From Nostoc sp. CHAB 5844 (GTDB lineage Bacteria > Cyanobacteriota > Cyanobacteriia > Cyanobacteriales > Nostocaceae): a DNA stretch of 64,000 bases. The stretch covers positions 1 through 64,000 of the forward strand of contig NZ_JAIVFW010000025.1 of NCBI RefSeq assembly GCF_020829595.1. Reading direction: 5' to 3'. The position numbers and the translations under genes are program-made. Below, piece by piece: positions 16,856-25,695 of this stretch (position 1 is the first letter of the stretch; every line of letters begins with the position of its first letter). Below the pieces are notes generated by a model. It saw only the letters and a list, made by a program, of their open reading frames with translations, was not told the origin of the DNA and did not search any database.

Positions 16856-18268
16856 TTAAGACTTTGCCGAATTATGCTTTAACCGCTTTAGCAAATCTTG
16901 AATATCTGCAAGGATAGCTTTGCTCATTTTTGGCTGTTTCTCTAGCCAGGAATTAGCGCTTTCTTCTCCTTGTTGAACTGCTATGATTAAAGCTGCCCAG
17001 GATAGTACCTCTGGCTGTTGTGGATTAACTTCCAATGCTGCTGCTACACGTTTCCACAACTTGCCTTTGTCTGCTTTGAGAAGGATAGAAATTTCTTGTA
17101 CATTCTGGGATGATGCTTGAAATACTTTTAAAGCTTTGTCCCAGCGACCGTCAATCAAATCTGCTAAGACTTGTTCACTGGGACTCGCCCAACTTTTTTC
17201 AGCTTGCGCTTGAGTGATTTCTGCATGTAAGCGAATTAAATCAATTTGGGCTTGTGCTGCTGCTGGGAAAGCATTTTTGCGTTGTTTTTGAATAGATTTT
17301 AAAGATTTTAAAGCTGGTGTCCACAAACCGCTACGGGCAATTGATAAAGCACTTTGGTAAGCAGTATCTTTGATTGCTGGTGGTTTAAGCAAAATTTTAT
17401 CTAGCTGAATTGGGTTGAGGTACAGTTTGGTAGGTTTAACTTGGTAAATGCGTAACTGTGGTTCTAAACCTACTGTTTGATCAATAATTAATTCTTGAGC
17501 ATCGCTACCAGTAACTTGCTGCCATTTCGGTACTTGACCGTTAGAACTTTTCCAAGACAGAAGTTGTAATAAGTTAGAACGTACTGGATTGTAGTACAAA
17601 ATCTGGCCATAGGCGATCGCATCTGTGCCTCGTTTATACTGCCCTTGCAAATTAAACCAAACTCCCGATGCTGGTGTCTCTCCTTCAAAACCTTTGATTG
17701 TGGTTAGAGGTAAGAAAGTGGTAGTATCATCGTTCTCTGGTGTCCCTTCGACAAAGGATTTTTCTAGCCCACTGACGGATAGTTGCGTAGCTAGACGATA
17801 GTATTTTTCTGGTTGTGATTGAAACTCTGAGTCTTTTGCTAGTTGATAAACCCGCAGTGCTACCAGTTGTTGACAATTAGACTGACAATTGGTGCGTTGT
17901 TGAAAAACTGGCAATACAAATGAGTTTTCCTCTTTATCTAAAGCCAGAGTCTCCCCAAATTTTTGTTTTTGTTCTCGCAAGCTGGCTTGAATTTCTCGTA
18001 AGGTATGGGGGTGTTCGCTATAACCGAAGGGAATTTGCGCCCATTCTGGTAAAAACTTATTCAGCCAAACTATCTTTTCGGGATTGAAGATAAACAGCCA
18101 ACTAATCCAAGCAAACACAAAAATTAACCCAGCACTACTAAATAAAACAGTAATCGCTACTGTTGATGACAGTAAACCTCCCTTTCGTGGCGTTTTTTCT
18201 TCTACATCCGTGGAGGTTTGATTGCGTCTAAAAAATTTTAGCGATAGCTTGCGCGAGTGATGTGCCAT
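16856..18268 (-). CDS. Conserved hypothetical protein with one membrane segment
   Basis: A 470-residue protein I do not recognise by function. After a basic N-terminus (about residues 1-32, with KFFRR and TPRKG) there is one hydrophobic segment (about 35-62, AITVLFSSAGLIFVFAWISWLFIF). The rest is soluble and probably periplasmic or lumenal: a central beta-rich part (about 110-285) and a helical, TPR-like C-terminus (from about 300, with ALSIARSGLWTPALKSL and DGRWDKALKVF). Similar single-pass proteins are conserved in cyanobacteria. It is convergent with the acyltransferase and divergent from the porin gene, so a role at the envelope is possible. Confidence 0.6.
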   Translation of the reverse strand: MAHHSRKLSLKFFRRNQTSTDVEEKTPRKGGLLSSTVAITVLFSSAGLIFVFAWISWLFIFNPEKIVWLNKFLPEWAQIPFGYSEHPHTLREIQASLREQKQKFGETLALDKEENSFVLPVFQQRTNCQSNCQQLVALRVYQLAKDSEFQSQPEKYYRLATQLSVSGLEKSFVEGTPENDDTTTFLPLTTIKGFEGETPASGVWFNLQGQYKRGTDAIAYGQILYYNPVRSNLLQLLSWKSSNGQVPKWQQVTGSDAQELIIDQTVGLEPQLRIYQVKPTKLYLNPIQLDKILLKPPAIKDTAYQSALSIARSGLWTPALKSLKSIQKQRKNAFPAAAQAQIDLIRLHAEITQAQAEKSWASPSEQVLADLIDGRWDKALKVFQASSQNVQEISILLKADKGKLWKRVAAALEVNPQQPEVLSWAALIIAVQQGEESANSWLEKQPKMSKAILADIQDLLKRLKHNSAKS

Positions 18269-18460
18269 ATTGCTTCTCGGTCAATCTAGGAGGTGGGATG
18301 AGGCTGTTTTACTTTTATACTCGCGTTTTCTCTGATTGCCCAGAATTATTTTCGTCTAATTTAGTACAACCTCGGTAAAATTTCTCATGCCGAACCTGAT
18401 AATTTTGCTTACACTCTTACTTCAGTGTTGTATGTAGAGTGTAAAAAGTTGAAAGTTAAC

Positions 18461-20158
18461 GTGATTCGCTACAATCATCTGAAATTCTGGATTATCGCTG
18501 CTTTCGTGGTTGCGGGATTATATGGCGGATCACAAATAGCATCCGCCCAGAATTATACAAATACAGATAAAGAACAAAGTCTAAATTTAGACAACAGCGA
18601 TTACCCGATATTTTCTACCGCTACTATAGAACAGGGTGTAACAGAAAATACTGAACCGATGGCACAAGTCACGTCGGTTTCACAACTTAATGATGTCCAA
18701 CCTAGAGATTGGGCTTTTGAGGCTCTACAATCTTTAGTAGAACGCTATAACTGCATTGCTGGCTATCCTAATAATTTATTTCGTGGCGATCGCGCTGTCA
18801 CTAGGTATGAATTTGCCGCAGGTATGAATGCTTGCTTAGACAAAATCAACCAAATTATCGCAGCTGCGAGTACAGAACTAGTAACTCGTGCAGATTTAGC
18901 CACCATCCAACGCTTACAAACAGAATTTAGCAGCGAATTAGCAACTTTGCGGGGACGAGTAGATAGCTTAGAAGCACGCAGCGCTGAACTTCAAGCCAAC
19001 CAATTTTCTGCCACAACTAAACTTAACGGACTGCTAATTGCTGGTGTTCAAGGACGGACTGCCAACCGTGCTGATATTAATCCCAGAGATGGCATAAAAG
19101 ATACAGATGATAATGGTACAAATATTAACGTCATCTCCTTTTCTTACTTGAGTTTAACTAGTCAACTAACCCCACGCAGTTACTTATTTACAGGGTTTGT
19201 CGCCGCTGATGGTAGCACAAAGCCTAGATTCAGTAATGATGTTGGCCTCAGCTACGAATATCCTACAGATAGTAAATTAATCATCACTGACTTGAATTAT
19301 CGCTGGTTAGTCACTGACAAATTAGCTGTCATGGTGGGAACAGAAGGCGTAAATATGACAAACGCTTTCCGTGGCCCAGTTCGAGTCGAGAGTGCAGCAA
19401 CAGGGCCTTTATCTCTGTTAGCGCAAAGAAACCCGATTTTAAATATCGGCTTTGGTCATGGTGGACTGGCAGTAGATTGGCAGTTTGCGAAACGCGCTAG
19501 TTTACAAGCTTTGTATACTAGTTACACTCCTGGAAATCCTAGTCAACGCAATGGCTTGTTTGATGGTACTACGACTACAGCTGTGCAATTGTTATTAACA
19601 CCGATTGATGCTGTTGATCTGAGTTTGTACTACGTCAATAATTATGCTTCTGATGGTTGTTTGCTAACTTTTGTTGGCGATGAATGTTTAACTGCTGATA
19701 ATAACGGTAAGTCAGCACCGTTACAAACCAATGCTTATGGTGGTACTGTTAGCTGGCAAGTTTCGCCTCGCGTCACTTTAGGTGCATGGGGTGGTTATAC
19801 TAAATCGTCTATTCCTGGGCGATCGGGCAATGTGGAAACGACAAACTACATGGTATTTTTGAATTTCCCTGATTTATTTGCTGAAGGGAATTTAGGCGGT
19901 ATATATGTCGGACAACCACCAAAAATCACTAGTAGTACTTTACCTGTCGGTAATAATGTCCCTGATTTTCTCAACACAGGTTTAGGACGTGCGGGTGAAC
20001 AGCCAGGAACAACTACTCAAATCGAAGCTTTTTATCGTTTCAAGGTGACAGATAACATCAGCATTACCCCAGGAATAATTCATATCTTAGAACCCGGTCA
20101 TACACCAGACAGTGACCCGATTACTATTGGGATTATTCGGAGCACCTTTGTGTTCTAA
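18461..20158 (+). CDS. SLH domain / OprB-type outer-membrane porin
   Basis: A 565-residue cyanobacterial porin of the SLH-plus-beta-barrel class (often annotated iron uptake porin). From the GTG at 18461 it has a signal peptide (FWIIAAFVVAGLYGG then ASA-Q), an SLH domain (VQPRDWAFEALQSLVERYNC, GYPNNLFRGDRAVTRYEFAA), a coiled-coil linker, then an OprB-like barrel ending in an aromatic Phe (STFVF), as required for outer-membrane assembly. The SLH domain anchors such porins to the cell wall. The frame is open from 18425; the exact start is uncertain. Its stop codon TAA is part of the target duplication of a miniature element. Confidence 0.85.
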   Translation: MIRYNHLKFWIIAAFVVAGLYGGSQIASAQNYTNTDKEQSLNLDNSDYPIFSTATIEQGVTENTEPMAQVTSVSQLNDVQPRDWAFEALQSLVERYNCIAGYPNNLFRGDRAVTRYEFAAGMNACLDKINQIIAAASTELVTRADLATIQRLQTEFSSELATLRGRVDSLEARSAELQANQFSATTKLNGLLIAGVQGRTANRADINPRDGIKDTDDNGTNINVISFSYLSLTSQLTPRSYLFTGFVAADGSTKPRFSNDVGLSYEYPTDSKLIITDLNYRWLVTDKLAVMVGTEGVNMTNAFRGPVRVESAATGPLSLLAQRNPILNIGFGHGGLAVDWQFAKRASLQALYTSYTPGNPSQRNGLFDGTTTTAVQLLLTPIDAVDLSLYYVNNYASDGCLLTFVGDECLTADNNGKSAPLQTNAYGGTVSWQVSPRVTLGAWGGYTKSSIPGRSGNVETTNYMVFLNFPDLFAEGNLGGIYVGQPPKITSSTLPVGNNVPDFLNTGLGRAGEQPGTTTQIEAFYRFKVTDNISITPGIIHILEPGHTPDSDPITIGIIRSTFVF

Positions 20159-20313
20159 GAGTATGTTTGAAAAGTCATGATTGATGTATCAAAATCTTCT
20201 TTTACCCCACCTAACCCTCCCCTTATAAAGGTGAGGGAACCGGATTTTCTAGTTTCCCCCCTTTATAAGGGGTGGTAATAAAAATCACAACCAACCACTT
20301 TTCAAACAACCTC
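20159..20313. mobile_element. 155-bp MITE inserted at the porin stop codon
   Basis: Inverted ends gagtatgtttgaaaagt and acttttcaaacaacctc, flanked on both sides by TAA (20156-20158 and 20314-20316). The left TAA is the porin stop codon. The ends resemble those of the IS5-type element at 11212 (gaggatgtctgaaaagt), and the TAA duplication fits its TNA rule, so a related transposase probably moved it. Internally it holds an inverted repeat ccccttataaagg / cctttataagggg. Confidence 0.75.
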
Positions 20314-20316
20314 TAA

Positions 20317-20954
20317 GATTGGGAGGTCTTGTTGTTTACAAATAATTGAGAATTTCTATATTTTATCTGCTATTAGTTAACATTTTTATATTAAATCTAG
20401 ATAAATTTATTGAAATTTATCAACATAATTAAACTTATATTAACCACCATTTTTAATCGCTCGATTTATACCTAATTATTTTAATAACTGCAAAAAGAAA
20501 AAAGGTTTGGCTCACCACCAAACCTGACTATAAATCCAGTGCATAACAACATCCCGCATTTATTTACTCATGAATTTTGCTTCAAAGCATCTTCCTATAG
20601 GATGTATTCAAAACTTATAAAAGCTGATATTACGTCAACAAGGTATTATTAATTACATTAAAATAAAAATGCTTGTTCTACAAAACTGCAAAGAAGAAGA
20701 CAAAAAATAATTTCACTAATGATTTAGTGATGCTATGGCTATATTACTAACAGTAATCAAAATAAAAGACGGGTTTTCACCCATCAAAATTGCTTAAAAG
20801 TGGCAGTAAATCTTGTATTATGAAAAAAATTGGCAAATCTAATTAATAAACTATCAAAAATCTTAATAGTTTATATAGCCATGATGGCTGGTAATTCATA
20901 ATTAACTTAACTTAGCACAATCCAGTTTTAATTAAATGCCAAAATGGCAAAATG
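20317..20954. other. Intergenic region, AT-rich
   Basis: About 640 AT-rich bases. Apart from a minus-strand hairpin terminator near 20500, I see no gene, RNA or repeat. Confidence 0.5.
20494..20525 (-). terminator. Minus-strand terminator hairpin
   Basis: On the minus strand aggtttgg-tggtgag-ccaaacct is followed directly by TTTTTTCTTTTT. It is an ideal rho-independent terminator for leftward transcription, possibly from the broken gene at 20955-21409. Confidence 0.7.
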
Positions 20955-21409
20955 TTAAAAATAAGGTTGGGTGGAGGAACAAAAGTCAATATCTTCAAGA
21001 CTCAGCACTTTGCTATATGTCAACAAAACAAAACCCCGACTTTTTTTAGCAACTTTAATAAATGTTTCGCCAAATTCTTCTAACTCTGATCGCAGAGCAA
21101 TTCTCAATCTTTGAATATCAACTTTTAAATCCTTACCTGCCAAAACTTTTCTACTTCTTTGTAGAAACCCAAGAGATTATTCGTAGTATCAGCACTCCAA
21201 AAAGCATTTTTAATCTCTTTTTCTCTAAAAATGTTTAAAATTTCTTCCGGCTTTTCCACTCCATACTCAATTAAAGAATAAACATAAACTCCATCAACAT
21301 CTTTAGGCGGTTGTACTGGGTCAAAATTAAATTGTTTTAAAAGTCTAACTATATTTTCATTACGTTGAGCTTGATTAAGTTTCCCCCGTTGAGGAGAGTG
21401 TTCAAAGGC
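20955..21409 (-). pseudogene. Broken ORF, possibly a fragment of a NACHT/STAND protein
   Basis: An open frame with no start (21409-21125) reads NENIVRLLKQFNFDPVQPPK, DVDGVYVYSLIEYGVEKPEE and FWSADTTNNLLGFYKEVEKF. A one-base shift near 21145 leads to the frame AGKDLKVDIQRLRIALRSEL...KVAKKSRGFVLL, ending at 20955. The first part resembles, from memory, the region N-terminal to the NACHT domain in cyanobacterial STAND proteins (VEGVYVYALVEYGV-like). Its upstream end runs into a 21-base tandem repeat. It is a decayed fragment; the family call is uncertain. Confidence 0.4.
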
Positions 21410-21484
21410 TCAACTGTCAGCCTCAGAACCTCAACGTTCAGCCTCAAAGGCTCAACTTTCGACCTCAGAAGCTCAAATGCTCAA
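21401..21484 (+). repeat. 21-bp tandem repeat, four degenerate copies
   Basis: Units begin ttcaaaggctcaactgtcagc, ctcagaacctcaacgttcagc, ctcaaaggctcaactttcgac and ctcagaagctcaaatgctcaa. On the plus strand they would encode heptads FKGSTVS-LRTSTFS-LKGSTFD-LRSSNAQ, in an 84-codon open frame that lacks other signs of being a gene. The first unit overlaps the end of the broken minus-strand ORF. Confidence 0.75.
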
Positions 21485-21560
21485 CTGTTATGTTCTAAGG
21501 CTGAAGCTTTAGTTAATTCGCCAACACTATCCTTTAGTTCCGGGCGGGATACCTGCTCCC

Positions 21561-22181
21561 TTACGCTCCTTCTACAGCAGCAACCACACCAAAAATCAGA
21601 AATAAACATCCACCGATAAAGGTGAGTTGGCGTTCAGAAATGCGTCCGGCGATGAGTTTACCACCGATAACTGCGATCGCAGCACAAATGCCATGTCCTA
21701 AAATTGCTCCAGTAGTCACCCCAATAGGATGATTGCCAGCCGCTAAAGCAATGGTGGCAATTTGTGTGCGATCGCCCCACTCTGCCATAAATGTTAATAA
21801 GAAGGCTTCTGTTAAAATTGCCCAAGGAGTTTTTCGCTTCGGTAGTTGTAAGTCTGCTTGTTTTACAGCCGCTTCTGCTTCTTCTACCACGTTCTGATTA
21901 CAAGTAGCCGCAGGCATTTTACTAGCCTCGTATAACAGCTTAATACCGAAGGCAATAAACAAAGCAATTTCGGCGTAATGAATGTAAACTTTTGGTAGTA
22001 AAGATGCGGCTTGCCCAAATACTACTGAGATGATAGTCATTGCTGCTAAGGCGGCTATTACGCCAGTAAACACTAACCGCCGCGAATGGTGCATGGCCAA
22101 AATCACGGCAATAAAAAAAGTTTTATCACCAAGCTCAGAAACGGTAATTAATAACAAACCTGCGGTAAAAGCTGTTAACAC
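21561..22181 (-). CDS. TMEM165/GDT1 (UPF0016) family cation exporter, probably Mn2+
   Basis: A 206-residue membrane protein with about six to seven membrane helices and the two family motifs ELGDKT (residues 16-21) and EWGDRT (134-139), which form the cation site. Cyanobacterial and plastid homologues export manganese (or calcium) and protect the photosynthetic cell. The start is GTG 22181 (MLTAFTAGLLL) with AGGAG nine bases upstream; the longer frame starting at TTG 22232 would lie in the riboswitch and is rejected. Control by the yybP-ykoY element upstream strongly supports manganese as substrate. Confidence 0.9.
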   Translation of the reverse strand: MLTAFTAGLLLITVSELGDKTFFIAVILAMHHSRRLVFTGVIAALAAMTIISVVFGQAASLLPKVYIHYAEIALFIAFGIKLLYEASKMPAATCNQNVVEEAEAAVKQADLQLPKRKTPWAILTEAFLLTFMAEWGDRTQIATIALAAGNHPIGVTTGAILGHGICAAIAVIGGKLIAGRISERQLTFIGGCLFLIFGVVAAVEGA

Positions 22182-22230
22182 TCTCTCAAGCTCCTGAAGA
22201 ATTCTTAGCGATGTGAGCTTGAAGAGAGCC

Positions 22231-22395
22231 AAAAGACCTCACCAAGCTCACATCTTATTTGTGAACTTAGTGAAGGTCTCGCTTTCAAATACTTAAGATT
22301 TGACATCTGAACCAGGTTGATCACCAGTATGTTGATTCAGATGGACTGGCTTTAAACTTTAAAATTTATGCCAGTAGCTACTCCCCTTCAATTTA
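22231..22395 (-). promoter_or_regulatory. yybP-ykoY manganese riboswitch
   Basis: Reading leftward: AAGGGGAGTAGC (near 22391-22376), a GCC...GGC helix, ACATACTGG, and GCGAGACCTTCACTAAG...CTTGGTGAGGTCTTTT. These are the conserved blocks of the yybP-ykoY Mn2+ aptamer (GGGGAGUAG, the ACAUAC loop, and GCGAGACC with its closing GGUCUUU). It lies 50 bases before the GTG of a TMEM165-family exporter, a standard partner. Downstream arms can form alternative pairings with the ribosome-binding site. Confidence 0.9.
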
Positions 22396-22589
22396 ATTAA
22401 AATACTACATCTATCTGTAGTTAGAGTCAATTATTAAAATTGAACGGTTGTGGGAAACTACGATCATCTTAGCAGTTGGCGCAGTGTAAGACAAAAGTGA
22501 TTTGCGGACTAATTGCGATCGCCATGTACAACAGTTTTTGGCATTATTGAGGGTGCGTTGCACTTTGCGACAACACACCCTACTAACTA

Positions 22590-23018
22590 TTAACTTGTCG
22601 CTGTTGGTTTCTTTCCATTTCCGTTACCGTCCACATTAGCCATAAATGACGGTTGCTGTGAACTAGATATTGACGACTCACCTCGCAATTTTTTGCTGCG
22701 CTGGTTTTTACGAACGCCTCCCGCCATGCCATACTCTACACTGCTTTTGCCAAATCGACTTGCAACTCCTATCAGCATATGTTCTATCATGTCTGCTAAC
22801 TCGCACTCTGTTTGGAGCATTTCACTATATAACTTATCTAGATTAGAAAGGGCAGTGTTGTAGGCATTTTCTTTACTTCGCATCGTCTCAATTAGGTTGG
22901 AAAAATTAGGCAGGGTAAGTCCGTTACCTACATCTAAATTTGGATCAATTGAGTTCATCCCAGCCGCACGACGCTCTGCTTTTTCTAATACTACGGAAGT
23001 TCTTTTTCTCCGAGCCAT
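22590..23018 (-). CDS. Conserved cyanobacterial hypothetical protein
   Basis: A 142-residue protein starting MARRKRTSVVLEKAERRAAG (ATG 23018; an in-frame GTG/ATG further up is less likely). It is basic at the N-terminus, has a helical centre (about residues 35-90) and a low-complexity S/N/G/K-rich tail, with GVASRFGKSSVEYGMAGGVR in between. No known domain; similar short basic proteins occur in Nostocales. The tail composition suggests a disordered end. Probably a soluble structural or nucleic-acid-associated protein, but this is a guess. Confidence 0.6.
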   Translation of the reverse strand: MARRKRTSVVLEKAERRAAGMNSIDPNLDVGNGLTLPNFSNLIETMRSKENAYNTALSNLDKLYSEMLQTECELADMIEHMLIGVASRFGKSSVEYGMAGGVRKNQRSKKLRGESSISSSQQPSFMANVDGNGNGKKPTATS

Positions 23019-23181
23019 AATGCACACCTTTAAATCCAATACGGTGAATATTCTTTACTTTAAAAAATATCCGTATTGATCAGCTTGAGAGAATTTTGGC
23101 AAATATGCAATGGTTTTTGCTACACCCTTATCTTGTCAGAAGTGGGTAAAATACTGACATGAGAAAACTAACTGTCGTTTG

Positions 23182-23423
23182 TTTGCTAATTCTACTGAAA
23201 TGAGAAAGCAAAACGCCTTTTTGAGAAAGCAAAAAGCCTTTTGACTTGCTAATTCTACCGAAATGAGAAAGCAAAACGCCCTTTTGAGAAAGCAAAAAGC
23301 CTTTTGACTTGCTAATTCTACCGAAATGAGAAAGCAAAACGCCTTTTTGAGAAAGCAAAAAGCCTTTTGACTTGCTAATTCTACCGAAATGAGAAAGCAA
23401 AACGCCTTTTTGAGAAAGTAATT
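23182..23423. repeat. 63-bp tandem repeat, 3.8 copies
   Basis: Units start at 23182, 23245, 23308 and 23371 with cttgctaattctaccgaa; the first starts with t and has one more change. Each unit contains two related halves, gagaaagcaaaacgcctttt and gagaaagcaaaaagcctttt. The copies are nearly identical. Minus-strand open frames through the array exist only because 63 is a multiple of three, and they lack a gene-like start or flank. Confidence 0.92.
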
Positions 23424-23628
23424 AGGCTTTTTGCTGATTAAAATAGACTTAATGCTGACGTTGTGTTGATTTGTGGCGATCGCACTTTCCATAATCCTAC
23501 CTTGTACAGGCGATGTCTACGACGAGCTACGTCTACGCTAGTCGAATCTCAAATTTTATAAATTAGATAGGATTCTGCTAAATCAGCAATATATTCAATT
23601 GATATCTAAATTCATTTTTTCTTAGATT

Positions 23629-24546
23629 CTAGACAATAGAATCTCCCCCTTGCTGATTAAGAGTTAAGCGTAAAACTGACAGCATCAAAATTATTAAAAA
23701 TAATATCAATCCGATTGTGCAAGCATAGCTAATTTCTAAATTACTAAAGGCTTGTTCGTATAAATAATAAACGATAGTTTTTGAACTATCGAGTGGGCCG
23801 CCTTGAGTCATAATATATACTTCTTCAAAGACTTTCGTTGCAGAAATAGCCGAAATTACCGCTACTAAAGCTAGATAAGGTCTCATTAAAGGTATAGTAA
23901 TATCCCAATGTTTGCGGATACCATCTGAGCCATCAATGGCTGCGGCTTCATACACATCAGCAGGGATTGATTGTAACCCAGCTAAATAAATTACCATGTA
24001 GTAGCCTAATCCCTTCCAAATAGTCACAGCCATCACGCTGGCTAGTGAAATTGGTATAATCCCCAAAATTTTGTCTGGACTAGTTAACCAAGGAATTCCT
24101 TCTGGAAAAATCCCCAGAGTTTTCAACAACTGATTGAGTAAGCCGTTTTCTGCATACAACCATTTCCAGGCTATACCTGCAACAACCATTGAGATAACTA
24201 CTGGTGTGTAATATGCGGCTCTAAACCAGCTGACTCCACGCAGTTTTTGATTGACTAAAATTGCTAACCCTAGGGGAGTGATAACCAAAATTGGAACTAC
24301 ACCCACAAGATAAAGAAAAGTGTTTTCTAAAGTTTTCCAAAAAACTGCGTCCTTCCACAGACGCAGGAAGTTGGCAAAACCTATCCACTGTGGCGGTTGG
24401 CTAATATCTTCGTAGCTGGTAAAGCTGAGGTAAAAGGCTTGTAATGCAGGCCAAAAAACGGTTAACACCAACAAAACTAAAGCCGGTAGTAAAAACAGGT
24501 ACGGAGTAAGGCGTTGTTTGACGAGAATCCAATCTTTTGATGTCAT
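23629..24546 (-). CDS. ABC transporter sugar-type permease (MalF/UgpA-like)
   Basis: A 305-residue inner-membrane permease of the carbohydrate uptake (CUT1) type with six helices. YLFLLPALVLLVLTVFWPAL is the first helix, and the cytoplasmic EAA loop reads YEAAAIDGSDGIRKHWDITIPLMRP, which contacts the ATPase. The substrate is unknown; glycosides, trehalose, glucosylglycerol or glycerol-phosphate are possible for this class. No second permease, binding protein or ATPase lies next to it, so it must work with partners encoded elsewhere. Confidence 0.88.
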   Translation of the reverse strand: MTSKDWILVKQRLTPYLFLLPALVLLVLTVFWPALQAFYLSFTSYEDISQPPQWIGFANFLRLWKDAVFWKTLENTFLYLVGVVPILVITPLGLAILVNQKLRGVSWFRAAYYTPVVISMVVAGIAWKWLYAENGLLNQLLKTLGIFPEGIPWLTSPDKILGIIPISLASVMAVTIWKGLGYYMVIYLAGLQSIPADVYEAAAIDGSDGIRKHWDITIPLMRPYLALVAVISAISATKVFEEVYIMTQGGPLDSSKTIVYYLYEQAFSNLEISYACTIGLILFLIILMLSVLRLTLNQQGGDSIV

Positions 24547-24796
24547 ACCATTTTAGATTTGATGAATTTTCCGCCTCCGATGACTACCAGACGGCAAAGC
24601 TAACTCATATTACACGAATAGCTGTGGTTGGAGAGCGATCGCTCAACCACCATCTCAGTACTTCTTAGCTGTTATTTGTATCAATCAATTTAATTTATCA
24701 ATTTGAAAAGCAATAATATTTGTATTTATCAGAGCAACACCATAAATTAAATGCATAAAGAAAAACACAGACAGCAATCACCCAAAGAGGTAAATT

Positions 24797-25408
24797 ATGA
24801 ATCTAGTAGTTAAACAAAAATCACAGCCACAACAAATTACAACAGAATTAACTCCAGGTCAACGCCTTGCTGATAAACTAGCATCTCATGTAGGTTCTTG
24901 GAAATTTCTGATTTGCCAAAGCACCGTCTTAGTAGGATGGGTTGGTTTGAACTTAGCACCAGGAGTTCCCCATTGGGATGAGTCACCATTCATTCTACTC
25001 AACTTGGTATTTTCCTTCGCTTCAGCTTACACAGCACCAATAGTTTTGATGAGTCAGAACCGTCAGTCTGATACAGACAGAAGAAACGCTGAAATTGACT
25101 ATCAGGTAAATTTGCGAGCCGGACAAAGCATTGAAGTACTCCATGAAAAGTTAGATACATTGCACTCGCAACAAATCGTAGAACTGACTCAAATTGTTCA
25201 AGAACAGCAGCAAATGCTTCGGGAAATGAAAGTAAATTTAGCCGTTGCTTCCAAAGAAATTCAAGATAATCGAATCACTTTAGCGCCAGGATTTATTGTT
25301 CAAATTAACGATAAATTTCCTAAAGAAGCTCCTGTTAATCAAACCAGCAAACACGAGCAACCAATTGCAGATAATGTCAAATTTCTTGATAAATACATTC
25401 GTCGATAA
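24797..25408 (+). CDS. DUF1003 membrane protein
   Basis: A 203-residue protein with the DUF1003 core: DKLASHVGSWKFLICQSTVLVGWVGLNL, a loop with WDESPFILLNLVFSFASAYTAPIVLM (second helix) and NRQSDTDRRNAEIDYQVNLRAG. It thus has two membrane helices and a cytoplasmic coiled-coil tail. The family's function is unknown. AGAGG precedes the ATG at 24797. The next gene (CadD-like) is nearly 300 bases on, so they are not clearly one operon. Confidence 0.88.
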   Translation: MNLVVKQKSQPQQITTELTPGQRLADKLASHVGSWKFLICQSTVLVGWVGLNLAPGVPHWDESPFILLNLVFSFASAYTAPIVLMSQNRQSDTDRRNAEIDYQVNLRAGQSIEVLHEKLDTLHSQQIVELTQIVQEQQQMLREMKVNLAVASKEIQDNRITLAPGFIVQINDKFPKEAPVNQTSKHEQPIADNVKFLDKYIRR

Positions 25409-25695
25409 TAATGAATTACCAACAAGTTTGTCATCTTTTCAATAGAGTGAGAGTCTAAATTTTAAATATCTTGATGCAGTTCTCGACTAAAATCTTGACT
25501 CTTCCACTCTTAACCTAAAACAAGCATTTGCAGCACTTGAAGACAATTAAATATTTGCATCAATTCAGCCAATTAGTTAACTTGGAATGCAACGTCTCTA
25601 CAGTTGACCAAATAGCAACTTACGCAGAACTGACAAACATCAATCAGCAACAGCATACACAATGTGCAGATATGCAGATATAAGGAGATAGAGAA

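Noticed and set aside
22182-22232. The longer N-terminus of the TMEM165-family protein from TTG 22232
   Set aside because: This stretch is the expression platform of the riboswitch, and homologous proteins start at the MLTAFTAG position with a good ribosome-binding site.
23128-23492. Two overlapping minus-strand open frames of 90 and 118 codons
   Set aside because: They are produced by the 63-base tandem repeat, whose length is a multiple of three. They have no convincing start region and no protein-like non-repetitive part.
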